A stretch of DNA of 64,000 nt from Prevotella sp. oral taxon 376. Its GTDB lineage: Bacteria > Bacteroidota > Bacteroidia > Bacteroidales > Bacteroidaceae. A model generated the notes under the pieces. That model was not told the DNA's origin, ran no database searches, and was given only the letters and a program-made list of their open reading frames with translations. The stretch is from contig NZ_PYXG01000001.1 in assembly GCF_003043945.1 (NCBI RefSeq), forward strand, positions 1,116,001 through 1,180,000. The letters are read 5' to 3'. Below are positions 7,820-16,650 of the stretch, in pieces (position 1 is the first letter of the stretch; every line of letters starts with the position of its first letter). Position numbers and translations under genes: made by a program.

Positions 7820-9149
7820 ACGAATAGAATATATCATAGATGAAATAAAAGATCAGTATATGTATGCTGATGATACTTACCGTCCGTGGATTATAGGCTT
7901 TAGTGGTGGTAAGGATTCAACGGTATTACTAACATTGGTCTGGCTTGCATTGAAGAAAATCAAAGAGGATATTCTCGTTCCTTTTCAGCTTAGAAGACCT
8001 GTGTATGTTGTTTGCAATGACACATTAGTAGAGAATCCGATAATATCTTCTTATGTTGATGATGTACTTAGTCAAATAGAAAAACAAGCAAGGAAAGAAG
8101 ATTTGCCAATATTTGTTAGGAAAACCATTCCTAAATTAGAAGATTCTTTCTGGGTCAATGTTATAGGAAAAGGGTATCCTGTTCCAAATACGGCATTCCG
8201 ATGGTGTACTGATAAAATGAAAATTAAGCCGACTGCTCGTTTCATTACGGAACAAGTGGACGAATGTGGGGAGGCTATTATACTGATTGGGACACGGAAA
8301 GCAGAGAGTGCTACGCGTGCACGATCTATAAAAAAGCATGAAATACATGGTCAAAGGCTTACTTATCATACACTGTTACATAATACTTATGTGTATGCCC
8401 CTATTAAAGAACTGATGTTAGAAGAAGTTTGGTATATAATTAAGGCGATTCCATGTCCATGGGGCTTTGATAATTCTGTACTTTTTAATATATATATGGA
8501 TGCAAGTGCAGATGATTATGAATGTCCTACAGTTGTCACAGATAAAAGCCATGGTTCTTGTGGACAAAGTCGTTTTGGATGTTGGGTTTGTACCGTTGTG
8601 AAGGATGATAAATCTATGCGCTCTTTAATAAAGAATGGACGAGAATGGATGAGACCATTGTATGATTTCAGAATGGAATTGGACGCAGAGCGAAATATTT
8701 TAGATAATCGTATGCCATTTCGCAGAGATGGACGGAGGGCCGTTAATGATATGGGACCATATGTATTTAGATACAGGGCTAAAATCTTAAAAAGACTTCT
8801 TGAGGTACAGCACGAATTACAACAAGTGGACCCTAAAATAAGATTAATCTCAGACCAAGAATTAATTGCAATTCAGGTTAATTGGTATAGAGACTTTAAT
8901 TTTGGTTATCAAGTATCAGAAATATATAATTCAATTTATAAAGAATCTTTCATTATGGAGGAGAATGTAAAAAATAAATTAGAAGCCGATTTGATGCGTG
9001 AAGTATGTGTCAACAATCCAGAAGAAGGTGAGTTAATTGAACAATTACTTCTTCTTCAAAAAACTAAATCCCTTATGCAGCGTAGAAGGGGATTAAAAAA
9101 TGAAATAGAATCACGACTGAAAGATTTTATAAATTCTAAAAAAGCATGA
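7812..9149 (+). CDS. dndC: DNA phosphorothioation protein DndC (PAPS-reductase-like)
   Basis: A 445-residue PP-loop ATP pyrophosphatase of the PAPS reductase type. The SGGKDST loop is at about residues 31-37, a conserved FRWCTDKMKIKP segment follows near 135, and a Cys cluster SCGQSRFGCWVCT near 250 fits an iron-sulfur site. In Dnd systems DndC adenylates the DNA backbone phosphate and takes part in sulfur transfer from the cysteine desulfurase DndA. No dndA is in the window, so a chromosomal IscS/NifS must supply sulfur. The gene overlaps the XRE gene by 8 nt and dndD by ATGA. It is clearly more AT-rich than the chromosomal genes. Confidence 0.92.
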   Translation: MNKRIEYIIDEIKDQYMYADDTYRPWIIGFSGGKDSTVLLTLVWLALKKIKEDILVPFQLRRPVYVVCNDTLVENPIISSYVDDVLSQIEKQARKEDLPIFVRKTIPKLEDSFWVNVIGKGYPVPNTAFRWCTDKMKIKPTARFITEQVDECGEAIILIGTRKAESATRARSIKKHEIHGQRLTYHTLLHNTYVYAPIKELMLEEVWYIIKAIPCPWGFDNSVLFNIYMDASADDYECPTVVTDKSHGSCGQSRFGCWVCTVVKDDKSMRSLIKNGREWMRPLYDFRMELDAERNILDNRMPFRRDGRRAVNDMGPYVFRYRAKILKRLLEVQHELQQVDPKIRLISDQELIAIQVNWYRDFNFGYQVSEIYNSIYKESFIMEENVKNKLEADLMREVCVNNPEEGELIEQLLLLQKTKSLMQRRRGLKNEIESRLKDFINSKKA

Positions 9150-11233
9150 TAATAAAGTCTATAGAGTTATATAACTTTCGTATCTATCGTGGGGTTAATA
9201 AAATAGATTTGACACCTAATGGAGAACGGAATATTATTATAGTAAGTGGTAACAATGGATATGGAAAAACAACTTTCCTAATGTCTCTTGTGTGGTGTCT
9301 CTATGGCAAGAATATGGAGAAAGTTGATGAGCTGTATAAGAAAGAGATTGATGAAAAAGGCTCTTATAGCAAATATATAGGAAACAGTCTGAATACTATT
9401 GCAGCTCAAGAGGGAGAAACGAGATTTTCCGTGAGTGTTACTTTTACTGATGTAGAAATACCAAATACAACTTGTACAGAGATTACAATAGTTCGTTCGT
9501 ATGATAGGGCTACTAATACATCTGACGAATTGAAAATACTGATTGATGGACGTGAAAGTGATTTATTTAGTGATAAAGATGAAGAAGAAATGTTCATTAG
9601 GGATTATATATTGCCTATAGAAATAGCTAAATTCTTCTTCTTTGATGCTGAAAAAATTGTATCATTTGCTCAGGTAAATACTCCACAACAAAGAGCAGAA
9701 CTTAGTCAAGCATATTCCCAGGTTTTGGGTATTCAGAAATACGCAGAATTAAAATCTGAGTTAGAGAAAATACAAGATGACTATAGAAAAGAGTCTGCTC
9801 AACCGCAAGATAAAAGGGATTTTAATGAACTCATCCTTTCAATTAAGAATGATGAAGACAGTATTGCAGACTTTGGACATCAGATTGAGGAAAAGCAGGA
9901 AAAAATATCCATTCTTCGATATGAATGTAATGAGTTACAGGAGAAACTTATTCGTGAAGGTGATTTAATGAGCGTCGAACGTCTTGCAGAGCTCAAAAAA
10001 GAACAGGAGCGTTGTCAATTAGAAGTTTCTGATGCTCAGGAAGGGCTAAAAGAACTATATAATTATATTCCATTTGGTTTAGCAGGCAATGTGGTTTCTA
10101 TTGTGGCAACCCAGTTAAAGGAAGAAAGGGCATATAAACAAAATAAGTTGCAACTTGAAGGGGTAAAAGAGAAAACAGACGATATTCTTAATGATCTTGA
10201 CAGGGCAAGAAATGATTTTGAGTCTCATATAGATATCAGAATAAGGGACTTTTATGAAGCAGAGATTAGAAAGTTGATACTTAAACATTTTTATAATGAC
10301 TGTGATATGGATAGGTATGAGAATTTTCAAACCTTGCACGATTTTACAGAATTGCAAAATGATGATTTTTCAAACTTGGTATCAAAATTAAAGGAATGTA
10401 AATCTTCATTTGAGTCTCTTGCAACAAAATATTCTAAAGCAAAAGCGGAGTTATATTCTATAGATAAAAAAATCCGAGAAGCAGAAAAGAATGCCGAAAG
10501 CGAATATATTCAATCTTTGCGTAGAAAGAAGATTGAGAAAGAGGATGTCATTTCTGATTTGCATCAAAAAATAGCTTCTTTGAATATTGAAATAGAACAA
10601 GCCAAAGATAGAATAAAGGCATCAAAGCAGAAGAAAGAAATTCTATCTAAGAAAATTGATGTTTCTCAAAAGAATAAAGCTGTAGATGACGAAGCAACCC
10701 ACTTGATACACACAATACAAAAATTTTTATTAAAATTTAAAGATGAGAAGAAAAAAGCCCTTGAGAAGAAATTAAAAGATAAACTTACAAGTTTTTTGCA
10801 TAAAAAAGATCTTGTAAGTTCTGTCGTTGTTGATATCCAAGGCAATGGTGAGGATGTTGATATAAATTTATTTGATGCTAATAGCAAGAAAATAGACAAG
10901 GGGATACTGTCGATGGGAGAGCGCCAGATGTTCGCTTCTGCGTTACTTGGTGCACTTGTTGAGGAAACAGGATTGGCATTTCCTGTATTCATAGATAGTC
11001 CTATGCAAAAATTTGATATAAATCACAGTCAAAATATTCTGACAAAATTTTATCCGAATGTTTCTAAACAAGTAATACTATTCCCTCTTTTATTGAAAGA
11101 ATTAACGGAGAAGGAATATTTATTGATTAACGGATATGTAAGTAAAACTTATCTCATTCAAAATTCAAAGAAAGGATCCTGTTTTAAAGAAATAAAAATA
11201 GAAGAATTGTTTGACACTTATAAGCATCAATAA
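9146..11233 (+). CDS. dndD: DNA phosphorothioation ATPase DndD (SMC/Rad50-like)
   Basis: A 695-residue ABC/SMC-like ATPase. The Walker A motif SGNNGYGKTT is at about 34-43. A long central region (about 190-530) is rich in charged heptads and predicted coiled coil. The C-terminal half has the signature LSMGERQMF (about 587) and the Walker B/D-loop VFIDSPMQKFD (about 612). DndD is thought to nick or open DNA and provide energy for sulfur insertion together with DndC and DndE. The gene is linked by ATGA overlap to dndC, and dndE starts one nucleotide after its stop. Length is normal. Confidence 0.92.
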   Translation: MIIKSIELYNFRIYRGVNKIDLTPNGERNIIIVSGNNGYGKTTFLMSLVWCLYGKNMEKVDELYKKEIDEKGSYSKYIGNSLNTIAAQEGETRFSVSVTFTDVEIPNTTCTEITIVRSYDRATNTSDELKILIDGRESDLFSDKDEEEMFIRDYILPIEIAKFFFFDAEKIVSFAQVNTPQQRAELSQAYSQVLGIQKYAELKSELEKIQDDYRKESAQPQDKRDFNELILSIKNDEDSIADFGHQIEEKQEKISILRYECNELQEKLIREGDLMSVERLAELKKEQERCQLEVSDAQEGLKELYNYIPFGLAGNVVSIVATQLKEERAYKQNKLQLEGVKEKTDDILNDLDRARNDFESHIDIRIRDFYEAEIRKLILKHFYNDCDMDRYENFQTLHDFTELQNDDFSNLVSKLKECKSSFESLATKYSKAKAELYSIDKKIREAEKNAESEYIQSLRRKKIEKEDVISDLHQKIASLNIEIEQAKDRIKASKQKKEILSKKIDVSQKNKAVDDEATHLIHTIQKFLLKFKDEKKKALEKKLKDKLTSFLHKKDLVSSVVVDIQGNGEDVDINLFDANSKKIDKGILSMGERQMFASALLGALVEETGLAFPVFIDSPMQKFDINHSQNILTKFYPNVSKQVILFPLLLKELTEKEYLLINGYVSKTYLIQNSKKGSCFKEIKIEELFDTYKHQ

Positions 11234-11234
11234 A

Positions 11235-12821
11235 ATGCAGATAAATATAAAAACTTCCGCAGCAAACCAGAGCAAAGTCTCTAATTTGACTCAAAAATTA
11301 CCTGGTGGTGCAAAAGAGAATATTATAGCACGTATTGCCTTAGGATTTTCCTTGGCTTCAGGGAAAAGATTTCAGCAAAATGAATTTAACACTTACGACT
11401 CACAAGGCAAAGAATATAAAGAACATATTTTATTTGATTCTGCTAACAGAGATTTTTATATCGCTCTTATTTGCCAAGCTTATGGCATTAATAAGAATGA
11501 TGAACTAATTGCCAAATATGTGAAATTGCACATAGATCATGGTCTTGAGCAGATTAACTATCTGTTTGAGAATCGTTCGCAATATACCTTTTTTGATTTT
11601 CTGGTTGAATATCTGGGAAAAGGTATTGACGCAATCGAAGACGCACCTGTTTCGTTAGATGCAGTTAAAAACAATAATCAACACATCAACAAGACGAGTT
11701 TTACAGGGGCTATTGATATTAAAGTGGGATATAATCCTAAGACAAAAGAGCCAGTAACATTTTGTTTTAACAACACCAAAATCTACAATAATCAACATAT
11801 TGCAGTTGCAGGAAAATCCGGTTCTGGAAAATCTCAATTTGCCTTGGAATTTTTAAGGCAATTAGTATCTAAGACACAGGGACAAGTTAATTTCCTTTTC
11901 CTCGATTTTAAAGGAATATCAGTAGAAGATAAAAATAAGATGCATGATTTCTTTACAGAAACTCATACAACTTGTATCAATGCCCCAGATGAACCTTTCC
12001 CACTTAACCCACTTTCGTTCATAGACAATATAAATGATAGGAATAAACTTGTTGGTATAAACAAATTTGTTGACATTATAGCTAAATATTCAAACATCGG
12101 CAAGAAACAACAGCAAACATTAAAAGATGCAGTGCAAGAAGCATTTATCGAGCAAACAAGTGGAGATTACCCTTCTATGAAAGAAGTCTATGATTTGATA
12201 ATAAATCAAGTAGGGGAAAATCGAGACACTCTAACAGAAATAATGGGACGTTTGAGTGAGTATGAATTGTTTGCTTCTAAGGTAAAGAATCCTAGTGCAT
12301 TCCTAAATAACAATTACTATTTATCATTATCTGGTGAACTTGATAATACCGTCAGATTTACTTCTGTATTTCTAATTATAAATTACATTTTTAATGTGTT
12401 CTCTAATATGGGAAGTACTGATGTCAACGATAATTATAGAGAAATGCGGTATTTGCTAATGATAGATGAAGCTCATGATCTTTTCCGCGAGAAAAAATCA
12501 TTAGAAATCTTAGAGGTAATACTTCGAAAAATTCGTTCTTATGGTGTATCTGTTTTTCTGCTATCACAAGGAATTGCAGAATATAATACAGCAAACTTTG
12601 ATTTTTCGCAAGAATGTGAAACTTCGTTCTTGTTGCCAATAAATGATATGGCTAATACAAAGGCTATCAATAAATTCCTAGGACTTACTCCAAAGGATGG
12701 AACTGCCGCTTTACGTAACTTAGAAAAACTTCAGAATGGTCAAGCAATATCAAACATAAAAGAATACTCAAGAACAGATGTTTTTGATGTTGTACAGTAT
12801 TGGAAAGAAAAAATAAAGTGA
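11235..12821 (+). CDS. dndE: DndE domain fused to a HerA/FtsK-like ATPase
   Basis: A 528-residue protein; the ATG at 11235 is one base after the dndD stop and is preferred over an in-frame TTG at 11211. Residues about 1-120 match DndE: the lead IKTSAANQSKVSNLTQKL, then IIARIALGFSLASGK and an HIDHGLEQI helix. The rest is an ATPase domain with Walker A AGKSGSGKS (about 192-200), FLFLDFKG, Walker B YLLMIDEAHDLF (about 405-416) and IRSYGVSVFLLSQG, as in HerA/VirB4/FtsK-type motors. Classical DndE is only about 110-130 residues, binds nicked DNA and has no ATPase. HerA-like ATPases occur in restriction modules such as DndH. The fusion may combine modification and DNA translocation. Confidence 0.8.
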   Translation: MQINIKTSAANQSKVSNLTQKLPGGAKENIIARIALGFSLASGKRFQQNEFNTYDSQGKEYKEHILFDSANRDFYIALICQAYGINKNDELIAKYVKLHIDHGLEQINYLFENRSQYTFFDFLVEYLGKGIDAIEDAPVSLDAVKNNNQHINKTSFTGAIDIKVGYNPKTKEPVTFCFNNTKIYNNQHIAVAGKSGSGKSQFALEFLRQLVSKTQGQVNFLFLDFKGISVEDKNKMHDFFTETHTTCINAPDEPFPLNPLSFIDNINDRNKLVGINKFVDIIAKYSNIGKKQQQTLKDAVQEAFIEQTSGDYPSMKEVYDLIINQVGENRDTLTEIMGRLSEYELFASKVKNPSAFLNNNYYLSLSGELDNTVRFTSVFLIINYIFNVFSNMGSTDVNDNYREMRYLLMIDEAHDLFREKKSLEILEVILRKIRSYGVSVFLLSQGIAEYNTANFDFSQECETSFLLPINDMANTKAINKFLGLTPKDGTAALRNLEKLQNGQAISNIKEYSRTDVFDVVQYWKEKIK

Positions 12822-12826
12822 TAAAA

Positions 12827-13228
12827 ATGAAATTTGTTTTCTTTTTGATTTTCTATGTCATTTTAGGCACAACAGGAATTACTATTCCTGTCTTAATAAG
12901 CCAACAATTTGCCCCAAATGAAATTTCGATAGGTTTTATAACTATTGTGATGTCAACTATTGGGTATAATGCTTCTGAAAGAATTATGCAACTATATGAT
13001 TCTAATTCTCGTTCCAAAAAAACAGAAATGTTTATAAATCTTATAGCATTGGTGATAGCTTTATTGTGTACGATATATGTGTGTATATGTATTTTAAAGC
13101 CAACAACAATATGGGTTTCTATTATTGTTTATGTGTTTTCCTGTTTATTTTGGTGGTTTCAAAATTGGAACAATAAAAATTTAGAAAAAACTTCTGCTTC
13201 AGATGCTTTAGGGGGAGATAATTTTTAA
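12827..13228 (+). CDS. Small four-helix membrane protein in the dnd operon
   Basis: A 133-residue protein of unknown function. Four hydrophobic segments are visible: FVFFLIFYVILGTTGITI (about 3-20), ISIGFITIVMSTIGY (about 30-47), INLIALVIALLCTIYVC (about 67-88) and TIWVSIIVYVFSCLFWW (about 95-113). A short basic turn (SNSRSKKTEM) lies between helices 2 and 3. No catalytic motif was seen. The preferred ATG is 5 nt after the dndE stop; an in-frame GTG at 12818 overlaps that stop. It sits between dndE and dndB, not part of the usual gene set, so it could be a membrane effector, a localisation factor or unrelated cargo. Confidence 0.7.
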   Translation: MKFVFFLIFYVILGTTGITIPVLISQQFAPNEISIGFITIVMSTIGYNASERIMQLYDSNSRSKKTEMFINLIALVIALLCTIYVCICILKPTTIWVSIIVYVFSCLFWWFQNWNNKNLEKTSASDALGGDNF

Positions 13229-13240
13229 AATAATTAGGAA

Positions 13241-14419
13241 ATGATTATAAGTGCAATTAAAGTAACTCAACCTTTAGGTGAATTTTATATCGCTAAGATA
13301 AAAGCTCGTGATTTATTAAAAGTTTCAACATCTTCAGTATTGAGATACGATAAAGATGGAACTTTGAAAGGAAATCAACGTCCTTTAAGATCAGATAGAC
13401 TAAAAGCTATCGCTAATTTCATAAGGTCAGAGGAAATGTGTTTCCCCACTTCAATTATAGTAGCAGCAAATATAGATAGCTCTGGGGAGATTCTCGAAGA
13501 TGAAGATAGAAGATGGAAGATTGAACGTATAAATAATGACGTGTACCAATTGGATATTCCAAATCAAGATAATATTTCTTCCTTGATTATTGACGGGCAA
13601 CATCGCCTAAAATCGTTTGAACTTACATCCGATGAATTCAAGGATATCGAATTGGTATGTTCTATTTTCTTTGATTTACCAATGCCTTATCAAGCATATT
13701 TGTTTGCGACAATTAATGGTAACCAAAAGAGGGTAGATAAAAGTCTTGCATTAGAGCTGTTTGGATTTAATGTTGATAATGAACCAGAAAATACTTGGTC
13801 TCCAGAGAAATTGGCTGTATACTTAACTAGAAAATTAAATTTCAGTCAAGATTCCCCTCTTTATCAAAGAATTAAATTAGCCCCTCTGTTTACAGGAATT
13901 GAGGGGATTGTTGATAGATCAAAATGGATATTGTCAACAGCAGCAATGGTTGAGGGAATATTAGGATTAATTTCTACTAATCCACAACTTGACAGAGACA
14001 CACTAGCTTTCAGGAAGGACTCTTTTTGGGGAGATAGAACTCGCCGCATATTGAAAGAGGACAAAACGGTTTTAAGAGAGTGGTATTTAAATAATAAGGA
14101 TGAGAAAATATATGAAGTATTAATATCTTATTTCTCTTCGATAAATAAGATATTATGGAGTCAAGTAGATTCAAATAGTGTAATATTCAAGACTATTGGT
14201 ATATCTGCTCTTTTTGATTTATTGAAAGCTATTTTAGAAAAAGATAGGAATATAAGTAATTTTGATCAGTACATCAATAAAATAAATAATATTGATTACC
14301 TAAATAACTATTTTTCACTATCTGGAGCTGGTAAAACCCGATTAAAAAGAGTTCTTAAATTTAGAGTTGGACTAATAACAGAAGCGGGACTGAAGGAAGA
14401 AGATAAGGCTTTTGTCTAA
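13241..14419 (+). CDS. dndB: DndB-type DGQHR-domain protein
   Basis: A 392-residue protein with the motif IIDGQHRLKSFE (about 115-126) that names the DGQHR family. It is preceded by LRSDRLKAIANFIRS and followed by ATINGNQKRVDKSLALELFG, both usual in this family. DndB proteins regulate dnd expression and influence how many sites are modified. Here the gene is last in the operon instead of first. It starts 12 nt after the small membrane-protein gene. A DndB-like regulator from another DGQHR subfamily cannot be excluded, but the location beside dndCDE supports DndB. Confidence 0.8.
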   Translation: MIISAIKVTQPLGEFYIAKIKARDLLKVSTSSVLRYDKDGTLKGNQRPLRSDRLKAIANFIRSEEMCFPTSIIVAANIDSSGEILEDEDRRWKIERINNDVYQLDIPNQDNISSLIIDGQHRLKSFELTSDEFKDIELVCSIFFDLPMPYQAYLFATINGNQKRVDKSLALELFGFNVDNEPENTWSPEKLAVYLTRKLNFSQDSPLYQRIKLAPLFTGIEGIVDRSKWILSTAAMVEGILGLISTNPQLDRDTLAFRKDSFWGDRTRRILKEDKTVLREWYLNNKDEKIYEVLISYFSSINKILWSQVDSNSVIFKTIGISALFDLLKAILEKDRNISNFDQYINKINNIDYLNNYFSLSGAGKTRLKRVLKFRVGLITEAGLKEEDKAFV

Positions 14420-14444
14420 TTATGATTTACTCTATGTCAAAAAT

Positions 14445-15941
14445 ATGACCATACAAGAAATAATATCTCGCAAAGAAGACCAGACATTTGATTGCAAGAG
14501 CATTCAAATTGATCCGAAAGCATTGGCTATTACCATTGTGGCGTTTGCTAATGCTGACGGTGGTGATATTGCTATCGGCGTGTCTGACAAGACAAGGAAG
14601 ATAGAAGGGGTTGACCAGCATACGGAAAAGTTGAATGAGTTGCTGCGGGTGCCTTTAGACTTTTGTAATCCTTCTGTGTCTATTACCAGCGACTTGTTAC
14701 CATGCACGGATAAGGATGGGAACGACAACCATATCTTGTTAATGTATATCCCTGCAAGTTCGGAGCTTCACACCAATCAGGCAGACGAAGCCTATATGCG
14801 TGTTGGAGATAAGAGCCGTAAACTGTCTTTTGAAGAACGCATACAGTTGATGTATGACAAGGGGGAGCGTTACTATGAAGATACAACAGTATATGGTGCT
14901 ACGGTAGATGACATTGATATGGCTGCCGTCGAAAGATATACAGAATTGATTGGTTATACAAAATCAGCAAAGCAATATCTACAGGAAAATAATGGCTTCA
15001 TCACTACCAATGCAAAGGGAGAGGAGCAAGTTAGTGTGGCTTGTATTCTGTTGTTTGGTAAATATCCTCAAAAGTTCTTTCCTCGTGGGCGTACTCGCTT
15101 CATCCGCTATAAAGGTACAGAGGAACGAGTGGGTACAGAGATGAACGTTATCAAGGATGTAACCTTTGAAGGAACGATACTTGATCAGGTGAAAGCCACG
15201 ATAGCTTATCTTGAAACCCAAGTAGAGGAACATACATTCCTTGGGCAGCATGGGCAGTTTGTGACCAATAGAGATTATCCAAAGTTTGTGATTCAAGAAA
15301 TGGTTGTCAATGCTTGTTGCCACCGTGCTTACAATATAAAAGGTACGGAAATCCAAATCAAGATGTTCGATGATCGTTTGGTTTTCGAGTCGCCCGGCAG
15401 ATTACCAGGAACGGTCAAGCCTTCAAATATTCGCCATACCCATTTCTCTCGCAATCCGAAAATTGCTCAGTTCTTAAAAGCATACGACTATGTAAAAGAG
15501 TTTGGAGAGGGTGTGGATCGAGTATGCAGAGAGTTGGAAGCTAATGGTACACCACATCTATCTTTCCATCTTGATGATTTTATTCTGAAGATTACAGTAC
15601 CAAAAGTTATTTCTCAGGCAAATAATCAAAGAGATGCAACTGCAAATGCAGAAAAGAGGACTGTAAATGCAACTGTAAATGCCCAAAATGCAACTGCAAA
15701 TAGTGAGAACCTTATTAAGAGGCTAATTGAAAAAGCAACTGTAAGAGGAGAAAAACTTACAGCCAATCGTATTTCCATTTTGCGATTAATGGCTGAAAAT
15801 CCTTATATTACAAAGGAAGAAATGGCTGCTATCACAAGTCTAAATGCAAGCACGATTATGCGTAACATAGAATTTATGCGTGATAAATATCTCCGCAGAG
15901 TTGGCTCGGATAAAAATGGATTTTGGGAAATCATAGACTAA
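14445..15941 (+). CDS. AlbA_2/Schlafen-domain transcriptional regulator-like protein
   Basis: A 498-residue protein with three parts. An N-terminal AlbA_2 domain (about 1-110) has EDQTFDCKSIQIDPK and AFANADGGDIAIGVSD. A central/C-terminal GHKL-like ATP-binding region (about 260-390) has FVIQEMVVNACCHRAY and RNPKIAQFLKAYDYVKEFGE. A winged-helix end (about 440-498) has NPYITKEEMAAITSLNAST. Between them is a low-complexity linker of repeated ATANA/TVNA units (about 395-430). Such proteins are often called RecG-like or Schlafen-like regulators and are common on mobile elements. Base composition is less AT-rich than dnd, so it may have a different origin. ATG 14445 is preferred over an upstream TTG. 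Confidence 0.8.
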   Translation: MTIQEIISRKEDQTFDCKSIQIDPKALAITIVAFANADGGDIAIGVSDKTRKIEGVDQHTEKLNELLRVPLDFCNPSVSITSDLLPCTDKDGNDNHILLMYIPASSELHTNQADEAYMRVGDKSRKLSFEERIQLMYDKGERYYEDTTVYGATVDDIDMAAVERYTELIGYTKSAKQYLQENNGFITTNAKGEEQVSVACILLFGKYPQKFFPRGRTRFIRYKGTEERVGTEMNVIKDVTFEGTILDQVKATIAYLETQVEEHTFLGQHGQFVTNRDYPKFVIQEMVVNACCHRAYNIKGTEIQIKMFDDRLVFESPGRLPGTVKPSNIRHTHFSRNPKIAQFLKAYDYVKEFGEGVDRVCRELEANGTPHLSFHLDDFILKITVPKVISQANNQRDATANAEKRTVNATVNAQNATANSENLIKRLIEKATVRGEKLTANRISILRLMAENPYITKEEMAAITSLNASTIMRNIEFMRDKYLRRVGSDKNGFWEIID

Positions 15942-15955
15942 GATGCTACATAACG

Positions 15956-15986
15956 AGCCCAACCAAGAACTTTATTTGGTTGGGCT
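15956..15986. terminator. Bidirectional terminator between cargo and mobilisation genes
   Basis: The arms agcccaaccaa (15956-15966) and ttggttgggct (15976-15986) are perfect. It lies between convergent genes ending at 15941 and 16001 and separates the cargo operon from the mobilisation module. Confidence 0.8.
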
Positions 15987-16000
15987 TGTCTCGTATAAGG

Positions 16001-16648
16001 TTATTTCAATTTCTTCTGCATCAAACTATCTGTCTTTTGCTTCAATTCCATGTCGTAATTATCGGCTTTTTCCTTGATTAGCTTGATAATTTTTTCATCA
16101 CGATGAATGTCAAACACATCATTGAGCCATAGAATGTCCTTAGAACTACAACCTCTCCATACCCTGATGATACGGAATTTCAAGGCATCATCCTTGTATT
16201 GTTGTTTGCTTTGCCACAGGAAATAGTTGCCGACCAAAGAAACAAAACAAAGGACAGATACTGCTACCATATAAGTAAAGACTTTCGAGGACTTGAGGTC
16301 AAAGCTGTGTCTGTGAATATGTTCCTGCGGTATTGGATGCTCTTTCTTCTCCTGCCATTCGTGCAACATGGTCAAGACGCTTGCCACCAATTTGTCCATA
16401 GATTTAGCCTCCTCGTCCTTGATGCGCACTTGCACACCAAGATACTTGTTAATCACTTCTTTTGTTCGCTGTTCATACTGATTGAGCAATTCCTGTTCCA
16501 TCTGTTCGTCACGTTGTACAGGTGGAGATGGAACAGGAAGAAAAACAGAACCGTTCTCCTTTTCTTTCAGTTCCTTTAGTTCCCTGTAAATTGTCTCCAG
16601 TTTGTTTTTGATTTCCTCAAATAGAGCAAATGTATTATTATCAGCCAT
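16001..16648 (-). CDS. Mobilisation accessory protein with one membrane helix
   Basis: A 215-residue protein with a charged, partly coiled-coil N-terminus (about 1-115), one hydrophobic helix (about 128-148, FTYMVAVSVLCFVSLVGNYFLW) and a charged C-terminal tail. I do not recognise a catalytic domain. It starts 2 nt after the stop of the relaxase gene, the place where mobilisable Bacteroidetes elements often carry a third Mob protein. Anchoring the relaxosome at the membrane, where a helper conjugation machine would act, is a reasonable inference. Length and domain layout alone do not prove it. Confidence 0.55.
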   Translation of the reverse strand: MADNNTFALFEEIKNKLETIYRELKELKEKENGSVFLPVPSPPVQRDEQMEQELLNQYEQRTKEVINKYLGVQVRIKDEEAKSMDKLVASVLTMLHEWQEKKEHPIPQEHIHRHSFDLKSSKVFTYMVAVSVLCFVSLVGNYFLWQSKQQYKDDALKFRIIRVWRGCSSKDILWLNDVFDIHRDEKIIKLIKEKADNYDMELKQKTDSLMQKKLK

Positions 16649-16650
16649 AG

